From assembly GCF_011617705.1 (NCBI RefSeq), contig NZ_CP050154.1:186001-250000 (forward strand): a stretch of 64,000 nt of DNA, written 5' to 3'. The notes under the pieces were generated by a model. That model had not been told where the DNA came from and did no database searches. It worked only from the letters and a program-made list of their open reading frames with translations. Positions 18,716-26,947 of the stretch are shown in pieces. The DNA is from Brevibacterium limosum. GTDB taxonomy: Bacteria; Actinomycetota; Actinomycetes; Actinomycetales; Brevibacteriaceae. Each line of letters begins with the position of its first letter. Position 1 is the stretch's first letter. The translations under genes and the position numbers were made by a program.

Positions 18716-18786
18716 TCGACGCCCGCCTCGGCGCCACGATCGACGCCCGCCTCGGCGCACGCTCGACGCCCACCTCGGCGCCACGG
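18716..18786. repeat. Three tandem copies of a 23-24-bp unit
   Basis: Units at 18716-18739, 18740-18762 and 18763-18786, each starting TCGACGCCC and containing the core CCTCGGCGC. The block lies between the MHS transporter and bdhA. The core equals the short GCCGAGGCGG-type motif scattered over the window. Confidence 0.8.
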
Positions 18787-18849
18787 TCGGCACCTGCAAG
18801 GTGGAAGATGGATACGCACCACAGACCCGAACCACGAAAGGGGCATCTC

Positions 18850-19596
18850 ATGGGAGATCTCACCAGCAAACGCGCCCTCGTCACCGGCGGAGCATCCGGT
18901 CTCGGCAAGGCGATCGCTCAGTCCTTCGCTCAGGCCGGTGCCTCCGTCGTCGTCGCCGACGTCGACGCTGACTCAGCACAGGCCGTTGCCGACGAAATCG
19001 GCGGCGAAGCGTGGGCAGTCAACTTAGCGGACACCTCGGCGCTGGACAACACCGGCTTCGACGTCGACATCCTCGTCAACAACGCCGGCATCCAGCGCAT
19101 CCACCCGATCACGGAATTCCCGCTCGAGGACTGGCGGCTGATCAACACGCTCATGCTCGAGGCACCGTTCGTGCTCACGAAGGCGGTGCTGCCGAAGATG
19201 TACGAACGCGGCTGGGGACGCATCATCAACCTATCTTCCGTCCACGGTCTGCGCGCCTCGACGAACAAGTCCGCATACGTCTCGGCCAAGCACGGTCTCA
19301 TGGGACTGACGAAGACGACCGCGCTCGAGGCCGGCCCGCGCGGAGTGACGTGCAATGCGATCAACCCCGGCTATGTGCTCACGCCCCTGGTCAAGGGGCA
19401 GATCGCCGACCAAGCGAAGACCCACGGCATCAGCGAGGACGAGGTGCTCGAACAGGTCTTCCTCGGCCATTCCGCGGTGCCCAAGCTCGCCGAACCCGAG
19501 GACGTCGCGGCAATCGCGCTCTTCCTCGCCGGGGAGCATGCCGCAGTCATCAACGGCAGCGCCCACAGCATCGACGGCGGCTGGGTCGCCGCCTGA
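18850..19596 (+). CDS. 3-hydroxybutyrate dehydrogenase, SDR family
   Basis: Interconverts D-3-hydroxybutyrate and acetoacetate with NAD in ketone-body/PHB metabolism. 248 residues; ATG at 18850 with AAAGGGG upstream. Classical SDR: cofactor motif TGGASGLGKAIA at 11-22, NNAGIQ near 78-83, Ser in INLSSVHG and the YxxxK pair in SAYVSAKHGLMGLTKT, followed by NPGYVLTPLV. The IQRIHPITEFPLEDW and ...GYVLTPLVKGQI stretches are those of BdhA (about 255-260 residues). It lies between a transporter and a divergent-facing LysR gene with which it shares a long hairpin. Confidence 0.85.
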   Translation: MGDLTSKRALVTGGASGLGKAIAQSFAQAGASVVVADVDADSAQAVADEIGGEAWAVNLADTSALDNTGFDVDILVNNAGIQRIHPITEFPLEDWRLINTLMLEAPFVLTKAVLPKMYERGWGRIINLSSVHGLRASTNKSAYVSAKHGLMGLTKTTALEAGPRGVTCNAINPGYVLTPLVKGQIADQAKTHGISEDEVLEQVFLGHSAVPKLAEPEDVAAIALFLAGEHAAVINGSAHSIDGGWVAA

Positions 19597-19624
19597 CCCA
19601 CTCTGCCCTCCCGCACCCTCCGGA

Positions 19625-19680
19625 CTACCTGACGGCGGCCCAGCAACCTGGCGCCAGGTTGCTGGGCCGCCGTCAGGTAG
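19625..19680. terminator. Perfect 56-bp palindrome, bidirectional terminator or palindromic element
   Basis: Arms 19625-19652 and 19653-19680 are exactly complementary over 28 bp with no loop bases, centred on TGGC/GCCA. It fills the gap between the convergent bdhA (stop 19596) and LysR gene (stop 19684), touching the latter by 3 bp. The stem is much longer than ordinary terminators. Confidence 0.85.
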
Positions 19681-19683
19681 CAA

Positions 19684-20559
19684 TCAGAGGGATTCCAGGA
19701 CTTTGCGGACTCCGGCGTTGCGCAGGGACTCATGACGGACCGAGGCCCAATAGGACACCCGCTTGGAGAACAGCTCCGGCAGCACCTGCACCAGACGGGA
19801 ATTGCCGTGGGCGAGGAAGTCCGGCAGGATCCCTATCCCGGCCCCGTGCGAGGTCGCGAGCACATGCGCATGCACCGAGGTGGACCTGAAGAACCCGGTC
19901 CCGCGCGGAAAGGCATCGGCCGCCTCGTCGAGATCATCGACCCGCAGCGAATTCTCGATGTAGTAGACCATCCGGTGGTCGCCCAGATCATCCAGCGTCT
20001 GCGGCATCGTGTGCGAGGCGATGTAGTCCTGCGAAGCATAGAGCTGCAGCCGGTAGTCGCGGATGTGCTTGGCAATTGAGCGCGGGGCATCGGGGCGCCC
20101 GACGACGATCTCGATATCGACACCCGACCGGTACTGCCGGGCCCGCTGAGTGGCGGTGATCAGCTCGACCTGCAGGCCCGGATGCTGCGCCTGCAATTCG
20201 GTGAGCGCCGGAACGGCGAACTCGAGGGCGAAGGCCTGCGGGCACGCCAGTCGGATCGTCCCGGACAAGGCCGAGTTCGAATGCGCATCGATGCGGCCCA
20301 GCGCGGCCTCGATGTCCTCGGCGATCGGCAGCAGCTGACGTCCGGCGGCACTGAGCTCCCACCCGTCGGGAGAGGCTACGAGCACCCGATCGCCGTACGC
20401 CTTCTCGAGAGCGGCGATGCGCCGTGACACGGTCGTATGGTTGAGGCCGAGGCTGTGCGCCGCGGCCGTGAACTTCCCCAGGCGGGCGACGGCGAGCAGA
20501 GTCAGCAGATCCTCGGGAGCAATCTGCGGACCGGAGCTGCCGGGTGCATAAGAGGCCAT
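19684..20559 (-). CDS. LysR-family transcriptional regulator
   Basis: 291 residues; the start lies at 20559 (ATG). N-terminal winged HTH is complete: LLTLLAVARLGKFTAAAHSL then GLNHTTVSRRIAALEKAYGDRV, followed by the effector-binding domain. In the recognition helix HTTVSRR replaces the more usual QPAVSRQ, typical of a subgroup including YfaH/GcvA-distant regulators. Divergent from mmsB (start 20700), with a 140-bp intergenic region, so it may control that gene as well as itself; bdhA downstream is the other candidate. Target not proven. Confidence 0.92.
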   Translation of the reverse strand: MASYAPGSSGPQIAPEDLLTLLAVARLGKFTAAAHSLGLNHTTVSRRIAALEKAYGDRVLVASPDGWELSAAGRQLLPIAEDIEAALGRIDAHSNSALSGTIRLACPQAFALEFAVPALTELQAQHPGLQVELITATQRARQYRSGVDIEIVVGRPDAPRSIAKHIRDYRLQLYASQDYIASHTMPQTLDDLGDHRMVYYIENSLRVDDLDEAADAFPRGTGFFRSTSVHAHVLATSHGAGIGILPDFLAHGNSRLVQVLPELFSKRVSYWASVRHESLRNAGVRKVLESL

Positions 20560-20699
20560 AGTGTTCCCATTCTATCTGCGTGCGCGCACATAACCGGTGC
20601 GGAATAGGTGAGGCGTCCCGCCGGACTTCCACACGCCGACTGGCGTACTGTGAGAGGGAACACGTAAGAGTTGCTGAGCATGATGCGAGGAGGCATATT

Positions 20700-21605
20700 A
20701 TGTCGACGATTGGATGGGTTGGCCTGGGGAATATGGGCCGCCCGATGACTGCGAACCTGGTCAAGGCCGGTCACACCGTCAACGGATTCGATCTTGTGGA
20801 GATTGCGGTCAAGGAAGCGGCCGAACACGGTGTCAATCCTGTGTCGTCCATCGCCGAGGCGGTTGCCGGTGCGGATATCGTCTTTACGATGCTGCCCAAA
20901 GGTGAGCATGCGCGCGCGGTCTATCTCGAAGCCGACGGAGTGCTGGCTCACGCGGATAAGACGACCCTTCTCGTCGATTCGTCGACGATCGACTTCGATT
21001 CCGCTCGTGTGCTGCACGCCGAGGCGGCAAAGGCCGGGTTCCGCTTCGTCGACGGTCCCGTGTCCGGTGGCATCAGCGGCGCCGAAGCCGGCACGCTGAC
21101 CTTTATGCTCGGCGGCAGCGATGCCGACGTCGCCGAGGCGAAGACATTCATTGAGCCGATGGCCGGCAACATCTTCCATGCCGGAGGTGAAGCTGCAGGT
21201 CAGGCGGCCAAGATCGTCAACAACATGATGCTTTCGATCAGCCTTCAGGGTGTCGTCGAGGGCGCGGTCCTCGCTGAACGGCTTGGCCTCGAGGCGAAGA
21301 CCATCTATGACATTGCGAGGGTCTCTTCCGGTGACTCCTGGCCGCTGCGCACCTGGTATCCGGTGCCCGGTGTGACCGAGACCTCGGCCTCGAACAATGC
21401 GTTCAAGCCCGGATTCGCCACCGCGCTCATGCACAAGGATGTCGGACTTGCCCTCGCCGGCGCCGAAACGGCAGGGCTTGACCTGCCGGCCGCGAAGCTC
21501 GTTCACGAGCAGCTGCAGAAGCTCGTCGATGCCGGCCTCGAAGGGCTTGACACCTCCGCGCTGATCAAGAACATCGACCCGAAGGCCGCCGGCCTGCCCG
21601 AGTAG
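20700..21605 (+). CDS. mmsB: 3-hydroxyisobutyrate dehydrogenase
   Basis: Oxidises 3-hydroxyisobutyrate to methylmalonate semialdehyde in valine breakdown. Start at ATG 20700, 6 bp after a perfect AGGAGG (20688-20693); 301 residues. Rossmann motif GWVGLGNMGRPMTANLVKAG at 5-24; substrate-binding DGPVSGGISGAEAGTLTFM near 117-135; catalytic lysine in GQAAKIVNNMM near 173-177; C-terminal KDVGLALAGAE and the family ending. Length equals MmsB/HIBADH. Divergent from a LysR gene. Fits with the 2-oxoacid dehydrogenase operon if that enzyme is branched-chain specific. Confidence 0.93.
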   Translation: MSTIGWVGLGNMGRPMTANLVKAGHTVNGFDLVEIAVKEAAEHGVNPVSSIAEAVAGADIVFTMLPKGEHARAVYLEADGVLAHADKTTLLVDSSTIDFDSARVLHAEAAKAGFRFVDGPVSGGISGAEAGTLTFMLGGSDADVAEAKTFIEPMAGNIFHAGGEAAGQAAKIVNNMMLSISLQGVVEGAVLAERLGLEAKTIYDIARVSSGDSWPLRTWYPVPGVTETSASNNAFKPGFATALMHKDVGLALAGAETAGLDLPAAKLVHEQLQKLVDAGLEGLDTSALIKNIDPKAAGLPE

Positions 21606-21662
21606 CTCGCGGGGCTGCGGCAGGGACCTGAAACTTCCGCGGGGACGTGGAAGACTGGAGCC

Positions 21663-22406
21663 ATGAGCACCACAGACCCTGCCGCACACTCAATCAGTCC
21701 CGCTGAGAACGCAGCCATCACCGGCAACCTCGACGAGGTGGCCGACCGTTCCCGTGCCGCCGCCGAGTCGAGCGGTCGCCGCGGTGACGATGTGAGGGTG
21801 CTGCTGGCCACGAAGACGCAGCCGGCAGAGAAGATCCGCGTCGCCCTGGAGCACGAGTTCACCCTCATCGGCGAGAACAAGGTGCAGGAGATCGTCGGCA
21901 AGGCCGAGGCGCTCGCCGACCTCAACCCCGAGACGCATCTCATCGGACCCCTGCAGCGCAACAAGGTCAACCACACACTGCGTCATGCGCACTGCATCCA
22001 GTCCGTGGACACCCTCACTCTGGCCGAGAAGATCAACAACCGCCTCGACGTCCTCGACGAGACCGTCGACTACTTCATCCAGGTCAACACCTCCCGCGAG
22101 GACTCGAAGTTCGGTGTCGCCCCCGAAGACGCCGAGGAGCTCATCACCGCGACACGGGAACTCGGCAGGATGCGCCTGCGCGGGCTCATGACCATCGGCC
22201 TGCCCGGCAGCAGCCCCGAAGAGATCCGCCCCAGCTACTCCGACCTGCGCGAACTCAGCGAGAAGCTGCGGGATTCCGGGGTCATGCCCGCCGAGGCGGT
22301 CGAGCTGTCGATGGGCATGAGCAACGACTTCGAACTCGCGATCGCCGAAGGGGCGACGATGGTCCGGGTCGGCTCGAGCGTCTTCGGTGCCCGCGACTAC
22401 TCCTGA
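21663..22406 (+). CDS. YggS-family PLP-binding protein (PLPBP)
   Basis: 247 residues; ATG at 21663, 57 bp after mmsB. Single-domain PLP-binding TIM barrel related to alanine racemase, with no known enzymatic reaction; it controls vitamin B6 and amino-acid balance. The PLP lysine is in VLLATKTQPAEKIR; IGENKVQEIVGK, HLIGPLQRNKVN, QVNTSREDSKFG and LSMGMSNDFELAIAEGATMVRVGS are the conserved blocks. In actinobacteria the usual copy sits next to ftsZ/sepF; here it is isolated, so this may be a second copy. Confidence 0.93.
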   Translation: MSTTDPAAHSISPAENAAITGNLDEVADRSRAAAESSGRRGDDVRVLLATKTQPAEKIRVALEHEFTLIGENKVQEIVGKAEALADLNPETHLIGPLQRNKVNHTLRHAHCIQSVDTLTLAEKINNRLDVLDETVDYFIQVNTSREDSKFGVAPEDAEELITATRELGRMRLRGLMTIGLPGSSPEEIRPSYSDLRELSEKLRDSGVMPAEAVELSMGMSNDFELAIAEGATMVRVGSSVFGARDYS

Positions 22407-22499
22407 CCGGTCGTCTTACCTGGTGTCGGACGCGAAGAGAGCTGACGCTTGATGACACCGGGGAGCCCGGCTCGGTGGGGGATCTGCGATCATAGAACC

Positions 22500-24464
22500 A
22501 TGAACAGCAGTCCAGAATTCTCCGCGTCAGCCACCTCCTCGGCACGGGACGTCAAGGTCCGTGCGCCCGAACTCGTCGGTCGCCGGTGGATGAACTCCGG
22601 CGGCAAGGATCTCACCCTGGCCGACCTGCGCGGAAAGGTCGTCCTCCTCGACTTCTGGACATTCTGCTGCATCAACTGCCTCCACGTCCTCGACGAGCTG
22701 CGCCCGCTGGAGGAGAAGTACTCCAAGGAACTCGTCATCATCGGGGTCCACTCGCCGAAGTTCGAGTTCGAACGCACCGTCGAAGCCGTCGATCAGGCCG
22801 TGGAGCGCTACCAGGTCGAGCACCTCGTCCTCGACGATCCCGACCTCGTCACCTGGCAGGCCTACACTGCCCGCGCCTGGCCGACGCTGGCCGTCATCGA
22901 CCCCGAGGGCTACCTCGTGGCGACCATGTCCGGTGAGGGCCACGCGGCCGGACTCACCGAGATCATCGAGGGCCTCATCGAAGAGCACTCGGCCAAGGGC
23001 ACCCTCCACTCCGGCGACGGACCCTACGTCCCGCCACCGGCCGCGGAGACGGACCTCTTCTACCCCGGAAAGGCCACGCGCCTGCCCTCGGGACATCTCA
23101 TCGTCGCCGATTCCGGACACCACAGCCTCGTCGAATACGACGACGATGCGGCCACGATCATCCGCCGCATCGGCACAGGCGTTCGCGGATCCGACGACGG
23201 GGATTTCGCCTCGGCGAGCTTCAGCGAACCCGGCGGCATCACCGTGCTGCCCGCCGACCTGGCCGCCGAAGTCGGCTACCAGCTCATCGTCGCCGACACC
23301 GTCAACCACACCCTGCGCGGGATCGACCTCGTGAACGAGACGGTCACGACGATCGCCGGCACCGGGGAGCAGCACATGGTCGGCGCCATCGACAATGTCC
23401 GCGGCAAGCCGGGTGAGCTGGGACGATACGACGGACCCGCGCGTGATGTGAAGCTGTCCTCGCCGTGGGATGTCCTCTTCGTCCCCTCCACCGCCGAGGT
23501 GGTCGTGGCGATGGCAGGCAACCACACCATCTGGTCATTCGATCCGAGGGACGGCACGATCCGCATTCTGTCGGGCACGATGAATGAAGGACTGGTCGAC
23601 GGCGACGGGGAGTCTGCGTGGTTCGCTCAGTCCTCGGGCCTCGACCTCGGCTCCGAGGGTGAGGTGTTCGTCGCCGACTCCGAGACTTCGGCGATCCGCC
23701 GCCTCGACCCCGCCACCGGTGAGGTCTCCTCGCTGGTGGGCGTCGGACTCTTCGATTTCGGCTTCCGTGATGGACCGGCCGCCGAGGCGCGCCTGCAGCA
23801 CCCGCTGGGTGTGCGCAGCCTGCCCGACGGATCGATCGCGATCGCCGACACCTACAACGGTGCGATCCGCCGTTTCGACCCGAATACCGATGAAGTCACG
23901 ACCCTGGCACGCGGTCTGCGCGAACCCTCGGACATCCTCGTCGTCGACAGCGGCAGCGGTCTCGGTGACGTCGGTGCGGACAACGGGGACTCCTCCGAGG
24001 CCGAGCTCCTCGTCGTCGAGTCCGCGGCGCATGCGCTCACCCGGGTGAAGCTGCCCAAGGATGCCCAGAAGGTCGACGAAGGCGCGCTGACGACGAAGCG
24101 CCCGTCGACCGAGATCGCCTCCGGTCCGGTGTCGCTGACCGTGAGCTTCACTGTTCCGACCGGTCAGAAGCTCGACGACCGGTGGGGCGACCCGACGTTC
24201 CTGCAGGTGTCCGCGACGCCGCCCGAACTCATCGTCTCCGGCGAGGGCGGAGCCGAGGGACTCAGCCGCGATATCGTCATCAACCCCGAGTTCGCCGAGG
24301 GAGTGCTGCACGTGACCGCGCGCGCCGCAGCCTGCGACGGTGAGCCCGGGGGAGAGATCCCCCTGCACGCCGCCTGCCACCTCTACCAGCAGGACTGGGG
24401 AATCCCCGTCGAACTCGTGGACTCGGCGCCGAACGACCTCACCCTCGACCTCCGCGGCGCCTGA
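22500..24464 (+). CDS. NHL-repeat protein with N-terminal thioredoxin-like domain (NHLRC2-like)
   Basis: Start at ATG 22500 (MNSSPEFSAS...), giving 654 residues. Residues about 15-175 are a TlpA/AhpC-like thioredoxin domain with FWTFCCINCLHVLDELRPL, containing the CxxC-type CCINC, and a cis-Pro in ARAWPTLAVIDP. Residues about 190-500 carry five or six NHL beta-propeller blades (GHLIVADSGHHSLVEYD, YQLIVADTVNHTLRGID, GEVFVADSETSAIRRLD, GSIAIADTYNGAIRRFD). A C-terminal beta-domain follows. This layout is that of human NHLRC2 and bacterial relatives; the bacterial role is unknown. No signal peptide, so cytoplasmic. Domain call is firm. Confidence 0.92.
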   Translation: MNSSPEFSASATSSARDVKVRAPELVGRRWMNSGGKDLTLADLRGKVVLLDFWTFCCINCLHVLDELRPLEEKYSKELVIIGVHSPKFEFERTVEAVDQAVERYQVEHLVLDDPDLVTWQAYTARAWPTLAVIDPEGYLVATMSGEGHAAGLTEIIEGLIEEHSAKGTLHSGDGPYVPPPAAETDLFYPGKATRLPSGHLIVADSGHHSLVEYDDDAATIIRRIGTGVRGSDDGDFASASFSEPGGITVLPADLAAEVGYQLIVADTVNHTLRGIDLVNETVTTIAGTGEQHMVGAIDNVRGKPGELGRYDGPARDVKLSSPWDVLFVPSTAEVVVAMAGNHTIWSFDPRDGTIRILSGTMNEGLVDGDGESAWFAQSSGLDLGSEGEVFVADSETSAIRRLDPATGEVSSLVGVGLFDFGFRDGPAAEARLQHPLGVRSLPDGSIAIADTYNGAIRRFDPNTDEVTTLARGLREPSDILVVDSGSGLGDVGADNGDSSEAELLVVESAAHALTRVKLPKDAQKVDEGALTTKRPSTEIASGPVSLTVSFTVPTGQKLDDRWGDPTFLQVSATPPELIVSGEGGAEGLSRDIVINPEFAEGVLHVTARAAACDGEPGGEIPLHAACHLYQQDWGIPVELVDSAPNDLTLDLRGA

Positions 24465-24535
24465 GCCCTCGGCCGCCAGAGCGCGGGCCGATGTCGATCA
24501 GGCGGATGGCAATCGCTGAGACGCCCATGCACGGA

Positions 24536-24597
24536 GATTGTTGGGTCGATCCACGGTGGTTTCAGTGTTGTGAACGCCGTGGATCGACCCAACAATC
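24536..24597. terminator. Long inverted repeat, copy 1 (21-bp arms, 20-bp loop)
   Basis: Arms 24536-24556 and 24577-24597 are perfectly complementary (core TTGTTGGGTCGATCCACG). It lies between the convergent NHL gene (stop 24464) and the DUF559 gene (stop 24666), so it can terminate both. A near-identical element lies at 25828-25891. Confidence 0.8.
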
Positions 24598-24665
24598 GGC
24601 GGATTCGCCCCTTCGCCCGCCGTGCCCAGTTGGGGTGGGGCTGCATGGACGCCCCGGATGGCTGC

Positions 24666-25541
24666 TCAGCCGAGGTGAGTCGCCAGAATATGCTTGAACG
24701 TGTCCATGTCTGTTCGCTTCGAGACGCGAAGGACCACCCATCCTTCGGCCTCCAGCAGCTGACGACGCTCGATGTCCACGCCGAATTGGTAGGACGAGGT
24801 TCTGTGATGGTCACCTTCGTATTCGATGGCGAGCTTGATGTCGGGGTATCCGAGGTCAGGGCGGAGAGTCGCCGAGACCGTCGAACACTTCACTTCCGGG
24901 TGAACTGCCGGTTCAGGGAAACCGTTCTCGATGATCCACAGTCTCAACCGTGTTTCGCGCGGAGAGTCGACTGTCTCGCGGATCAACGTCAAAGCCCGCC
25001 GCACCGATTTTCGCGCCTTGAGGTAGTGGCTTGCGTCGGCCTTCTCCCGAAGCTGATCGAGACTGGTGAGCGGACCACTGTTCTGTCGGCTGATCGCTGC
25101 ATCACCCAGTGCGATCAGGCCGTTTTGGCTGAGCAGCGGTGCGAGTTCGAAGAACAGATCTGTGGCTGAAACCAGCGGCAGATTGTAGAACTCAGTGATG
25201 TCGAAGCCGGATCCTCGGTGGAGCTTCACGGCTTTTCGCCGAATTCGCAGACCTCGATCGCCGCTGATGATGTGGGTGTCGAAGTCCTTGCGCCGGCTAG
25301 GCAGCGGCAGCCCGTAGAGTATAGCGGCCGTCAGCGAACAGCCGATGACATTCGGGTGTAAGAGCAGAAGAGCTGAAAGTCTCACTTGTTGCTGCAGCCA
25401 CTGTTGATCCGCCCACGGTGGGCAAAGAACACGAGAGCTGGGGTCGGCTTCAATCCATACACCCCGGAAGACCTGTAAGAAGCGAGACCGGTCTTTCAGT
25501 GCGAATTCCGTGAGCCCACGCGTTGCGAGATCGCGGCGCAT
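24666..25541 (-). CDS. DUF559/Vsr-like endonuclease-fold protein with AbiEi-like N-terminus
   Basis: 291 residues from ATG 25541. The C-terminal 100 residues carry the restriction-endonuclease-like DUF559 pattern: RPDLGYPDIKLAIEYEGDHH (Asp and Glu of a PD-(D/E)xK-type site) and RRQLLEAEGWVVLRVSK. The N-terminal half (MRRDLATRGLTEFALKDR..., FRGVWIEADPSSR, IGCSLTAAILYGLPLP) resembles the AbiEi/DUF4095 wing domain and nucleotidyl-partner antitoxins of type IV systems. This two-part architecture is widespread in Micrococcales, often in several copies, and has no proven function. No toxin partner (AbiEii nucleotidyltransferase) is next to it. It lies between two copies of a long inverted repeat. 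Confidence 0.7.
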   Translation of the reverse strand: MRRDLATRGLTEFALKDRSRFLQVFRGVWIEADPSSRVLCPPWADQQWLQQQVRLSALLLLHPNVIGCSLTAAILYGLPLPSRRKDFDTHIISGDRGLRIRRKAVKLHRGSGFDITEFYNLPLVSATDLFFELAPLLSQNGLIALGDAAISRQNSGPLTSLDQLREKADASHYLKARKSVRRALTLIRETVDSPRETRLRLWIIENGFPEPAVHPEVKCSTVSATLRPDLGYPDIKLAIEYEGDHHRTSSYQFGVDIERRQLLEAEGWVVLRVSKRTDMDTFKHILATHLG

Positions 25542-25827
25542 AAAGGGGACGGGAGCTGTCTGGAAGTCGGCAGCGACCGAATTGTTCTGTGCATGAAAGA
25601 CAGGATCATCCGCGCACAGTCAATAGTGAACGCGTCAGAATGCGTCTGTGGACAATCTTCGTCGGTCCTCAGGAATCGGCGTGAGAGTGCAGAGACCGCC
25701 CGACCCTGGCCAACGCTGGCGAATACACGGTCCGGTCGCAGTCTGCAACGACAGGGCGAGGAGTTCATCCACAGGAAAGAGTGGGCGAGTGGGGCTCCTT
25801 GAGACACGTTTGAAGCCCCTCGCCGTG
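25542..25827. other. Promoter-side gap of DUF559 gene
   Basis: 286 bp plus the following inverted repeat separate the DUF559 gene start from the next stop. Lower GC than neighbours (about half A/T around 25570-25640), consistent with a promoter; no gene seen. Confidence 0.4.
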
Positions 25828-25891
25828 CGATTGTTGGGTCGATCCACGTTGGTTTCGGCCCCCTGAACGTCGTGGATCGACCCAACAATCG
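25828..25891. terminator. Long inverted repeat, copy 2 (21-bp arms, 22-bp loop)
   Basis: Arms 25828-25848 and 25871-25891 are perfectly complementary and share 20 of 21 bases with the element at 24536-24597. It lies 34 bp downstream of the stop of the exported-protein gene (reverse strand, 25926) and so probably terminates that operon. Confidence 0.8.
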
Positions 25892-25925
25892 CTATGGCGG
25901 GGCGAATCGCTGGAGGAGCGCCCGC

Positions 25926-26885
25926 TCAGGCGATGGTGACGTCCCCGAGGCGGCGCGGTTCGAAGCTCACCTGCGAGGACTTGACGACCACCGATCCACC
26001 CAGGACGAAGGAGAGCTTCTCGTCGAAGTCGTGTTCGGCGGCGGTGACGATGTCCCGGTAGCGTCCCTTGACCCGCACCTCGACCGTCGACGGAGTGAGC
26101 TCGAGATCGTTGCCGGACGAGGTCAGCCCGATCTGCGGGCTGCGCTCGAGTGACCAGGAGACGTCGCCGATGATCTCGTTGTCCGTGTCGTAGCCGAAGA
26201 CGCAGCCGGCAGGCATGAGCGTCTTCGACTTCATGCAGTCCTGCAGGTGGTCGGTGACCTGCTCCTCCACAGTCTGCTCGAGCTTGGGCGTGGGCTCGGG
26301 CGAGAGCTTCACGGTCGGGGAATCGCCGGGGGCGGCCACCTCGGCGCGTTGGGATTTGGACTTCAGATACGTCGCGTCGAACCCGACGAGGTAGCTCGCC
26401 GGAAACAGCACCGGCACACTTCCCGTGCTGACCCCGTAGCCGTTGACCGTCGCCGTCGACGAACCGGAGACGTCCAGGGTGAGGGTCGGCCAGTCCTGCT
26501 GTTCGATGGCCCATCGGTTGAAGAGACCCGCGCTGGCCGGCAGCCGGACCATGTCGAGATCGACGGTCTGCTCCTGTGAGGAGAGGTTGAAGCTGAGGCG
26601 GACCTTCGCATGGTCGCCGTCGACGGAGACGGTCTCGGCCTCGGGTTCGCGCGGCAGATCGGGAGCCGCCGAGAGGACCTCGTCGCTGAGCGCCAAGGTC
26701 GATGTCGGAGTCGGCGTGGACAGGTAGGAGAAGGCTCGCTGCGCATCGCCGTCTCCGATCGCCGCGATATAGGCTTCGGCGGCTCGGGCGGGAGTGTAGA
26801 CGGTGAGGTTGAGGAGGGGGACCGCTGCAACCGTGAGGACGATGACCGTCAGCGCTGAGATCAGAAGTCTGCGCGACGTTCGCAT
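25926..26885 (-). CDS. Exported or membrane-anchored protein of unknown function
   Basis: 319 residues, ATG at 26885 with GGAGCG upstream. One N-terminal hydrophobic helix (LLISALTVIVLTVAAVPLLNL, about 7-27), then an extracytoplasmic part starting with a DUF4878/NTF2-like helix pattern (ARAAEAYIAAIGDGDAQRAFSYLS). Later parts are beta-rich with two Cys (DCMKSKTLMPAGCVFGY) that could pair. The final strand-rich section (GRYRDIVTAAEHDFDEKLSFVLGG) resembles the C-terminal part of actinobacterial exported proteins seen beside ABC-type and sortase-type genes. It follows the degenerate ABC ATPase gene by 62 bp and is probably the last gene of that operon. Confidence 0.65.
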   Translation of the reverse strand: MRTSRRLLISALTVIVLTVAAVPLLNLTVYTPARAAEAYIAAIGDGDAQRAFSYLSTPTPTSTLALSDEVLSAAPDLPREPEAETVSVDGDHAKVRLSFNLSSQEQTVDLDMVRLPASAGLFNRWAIEQQDWPTLTLDVSGSSTATVNGYGVSTGSVPVLFPASYLVGFDATYLKSKSQRAEVAAPGDSPTVKLSPEPTPKLEQTVEEQVTDHLQDCMKSKTLMPAGCVFGYDTDNEIIGDVSWSLERSPQIGLTSSGNDLELTPSTVEVRVKGRYRDIVTAAEHDFDEKLSFVLGGSVVVKSSQVSFEPRRLGDVTIA

Positions 26886-26947
26886 GGCGCTCCTGATTCG
26901 GTTGGGGACTGAGGGGACTGGGCAGTTCTCAGTCTATCTGCCGCGCG

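Noticed and set aside
24666..25541. Complete AbiE type IV toxin-antitoxin system
   Set aside because: No adjacent AbiEii-type nucleotidyltransferase gene; only the AbiEi/DUF559-like protein is present.
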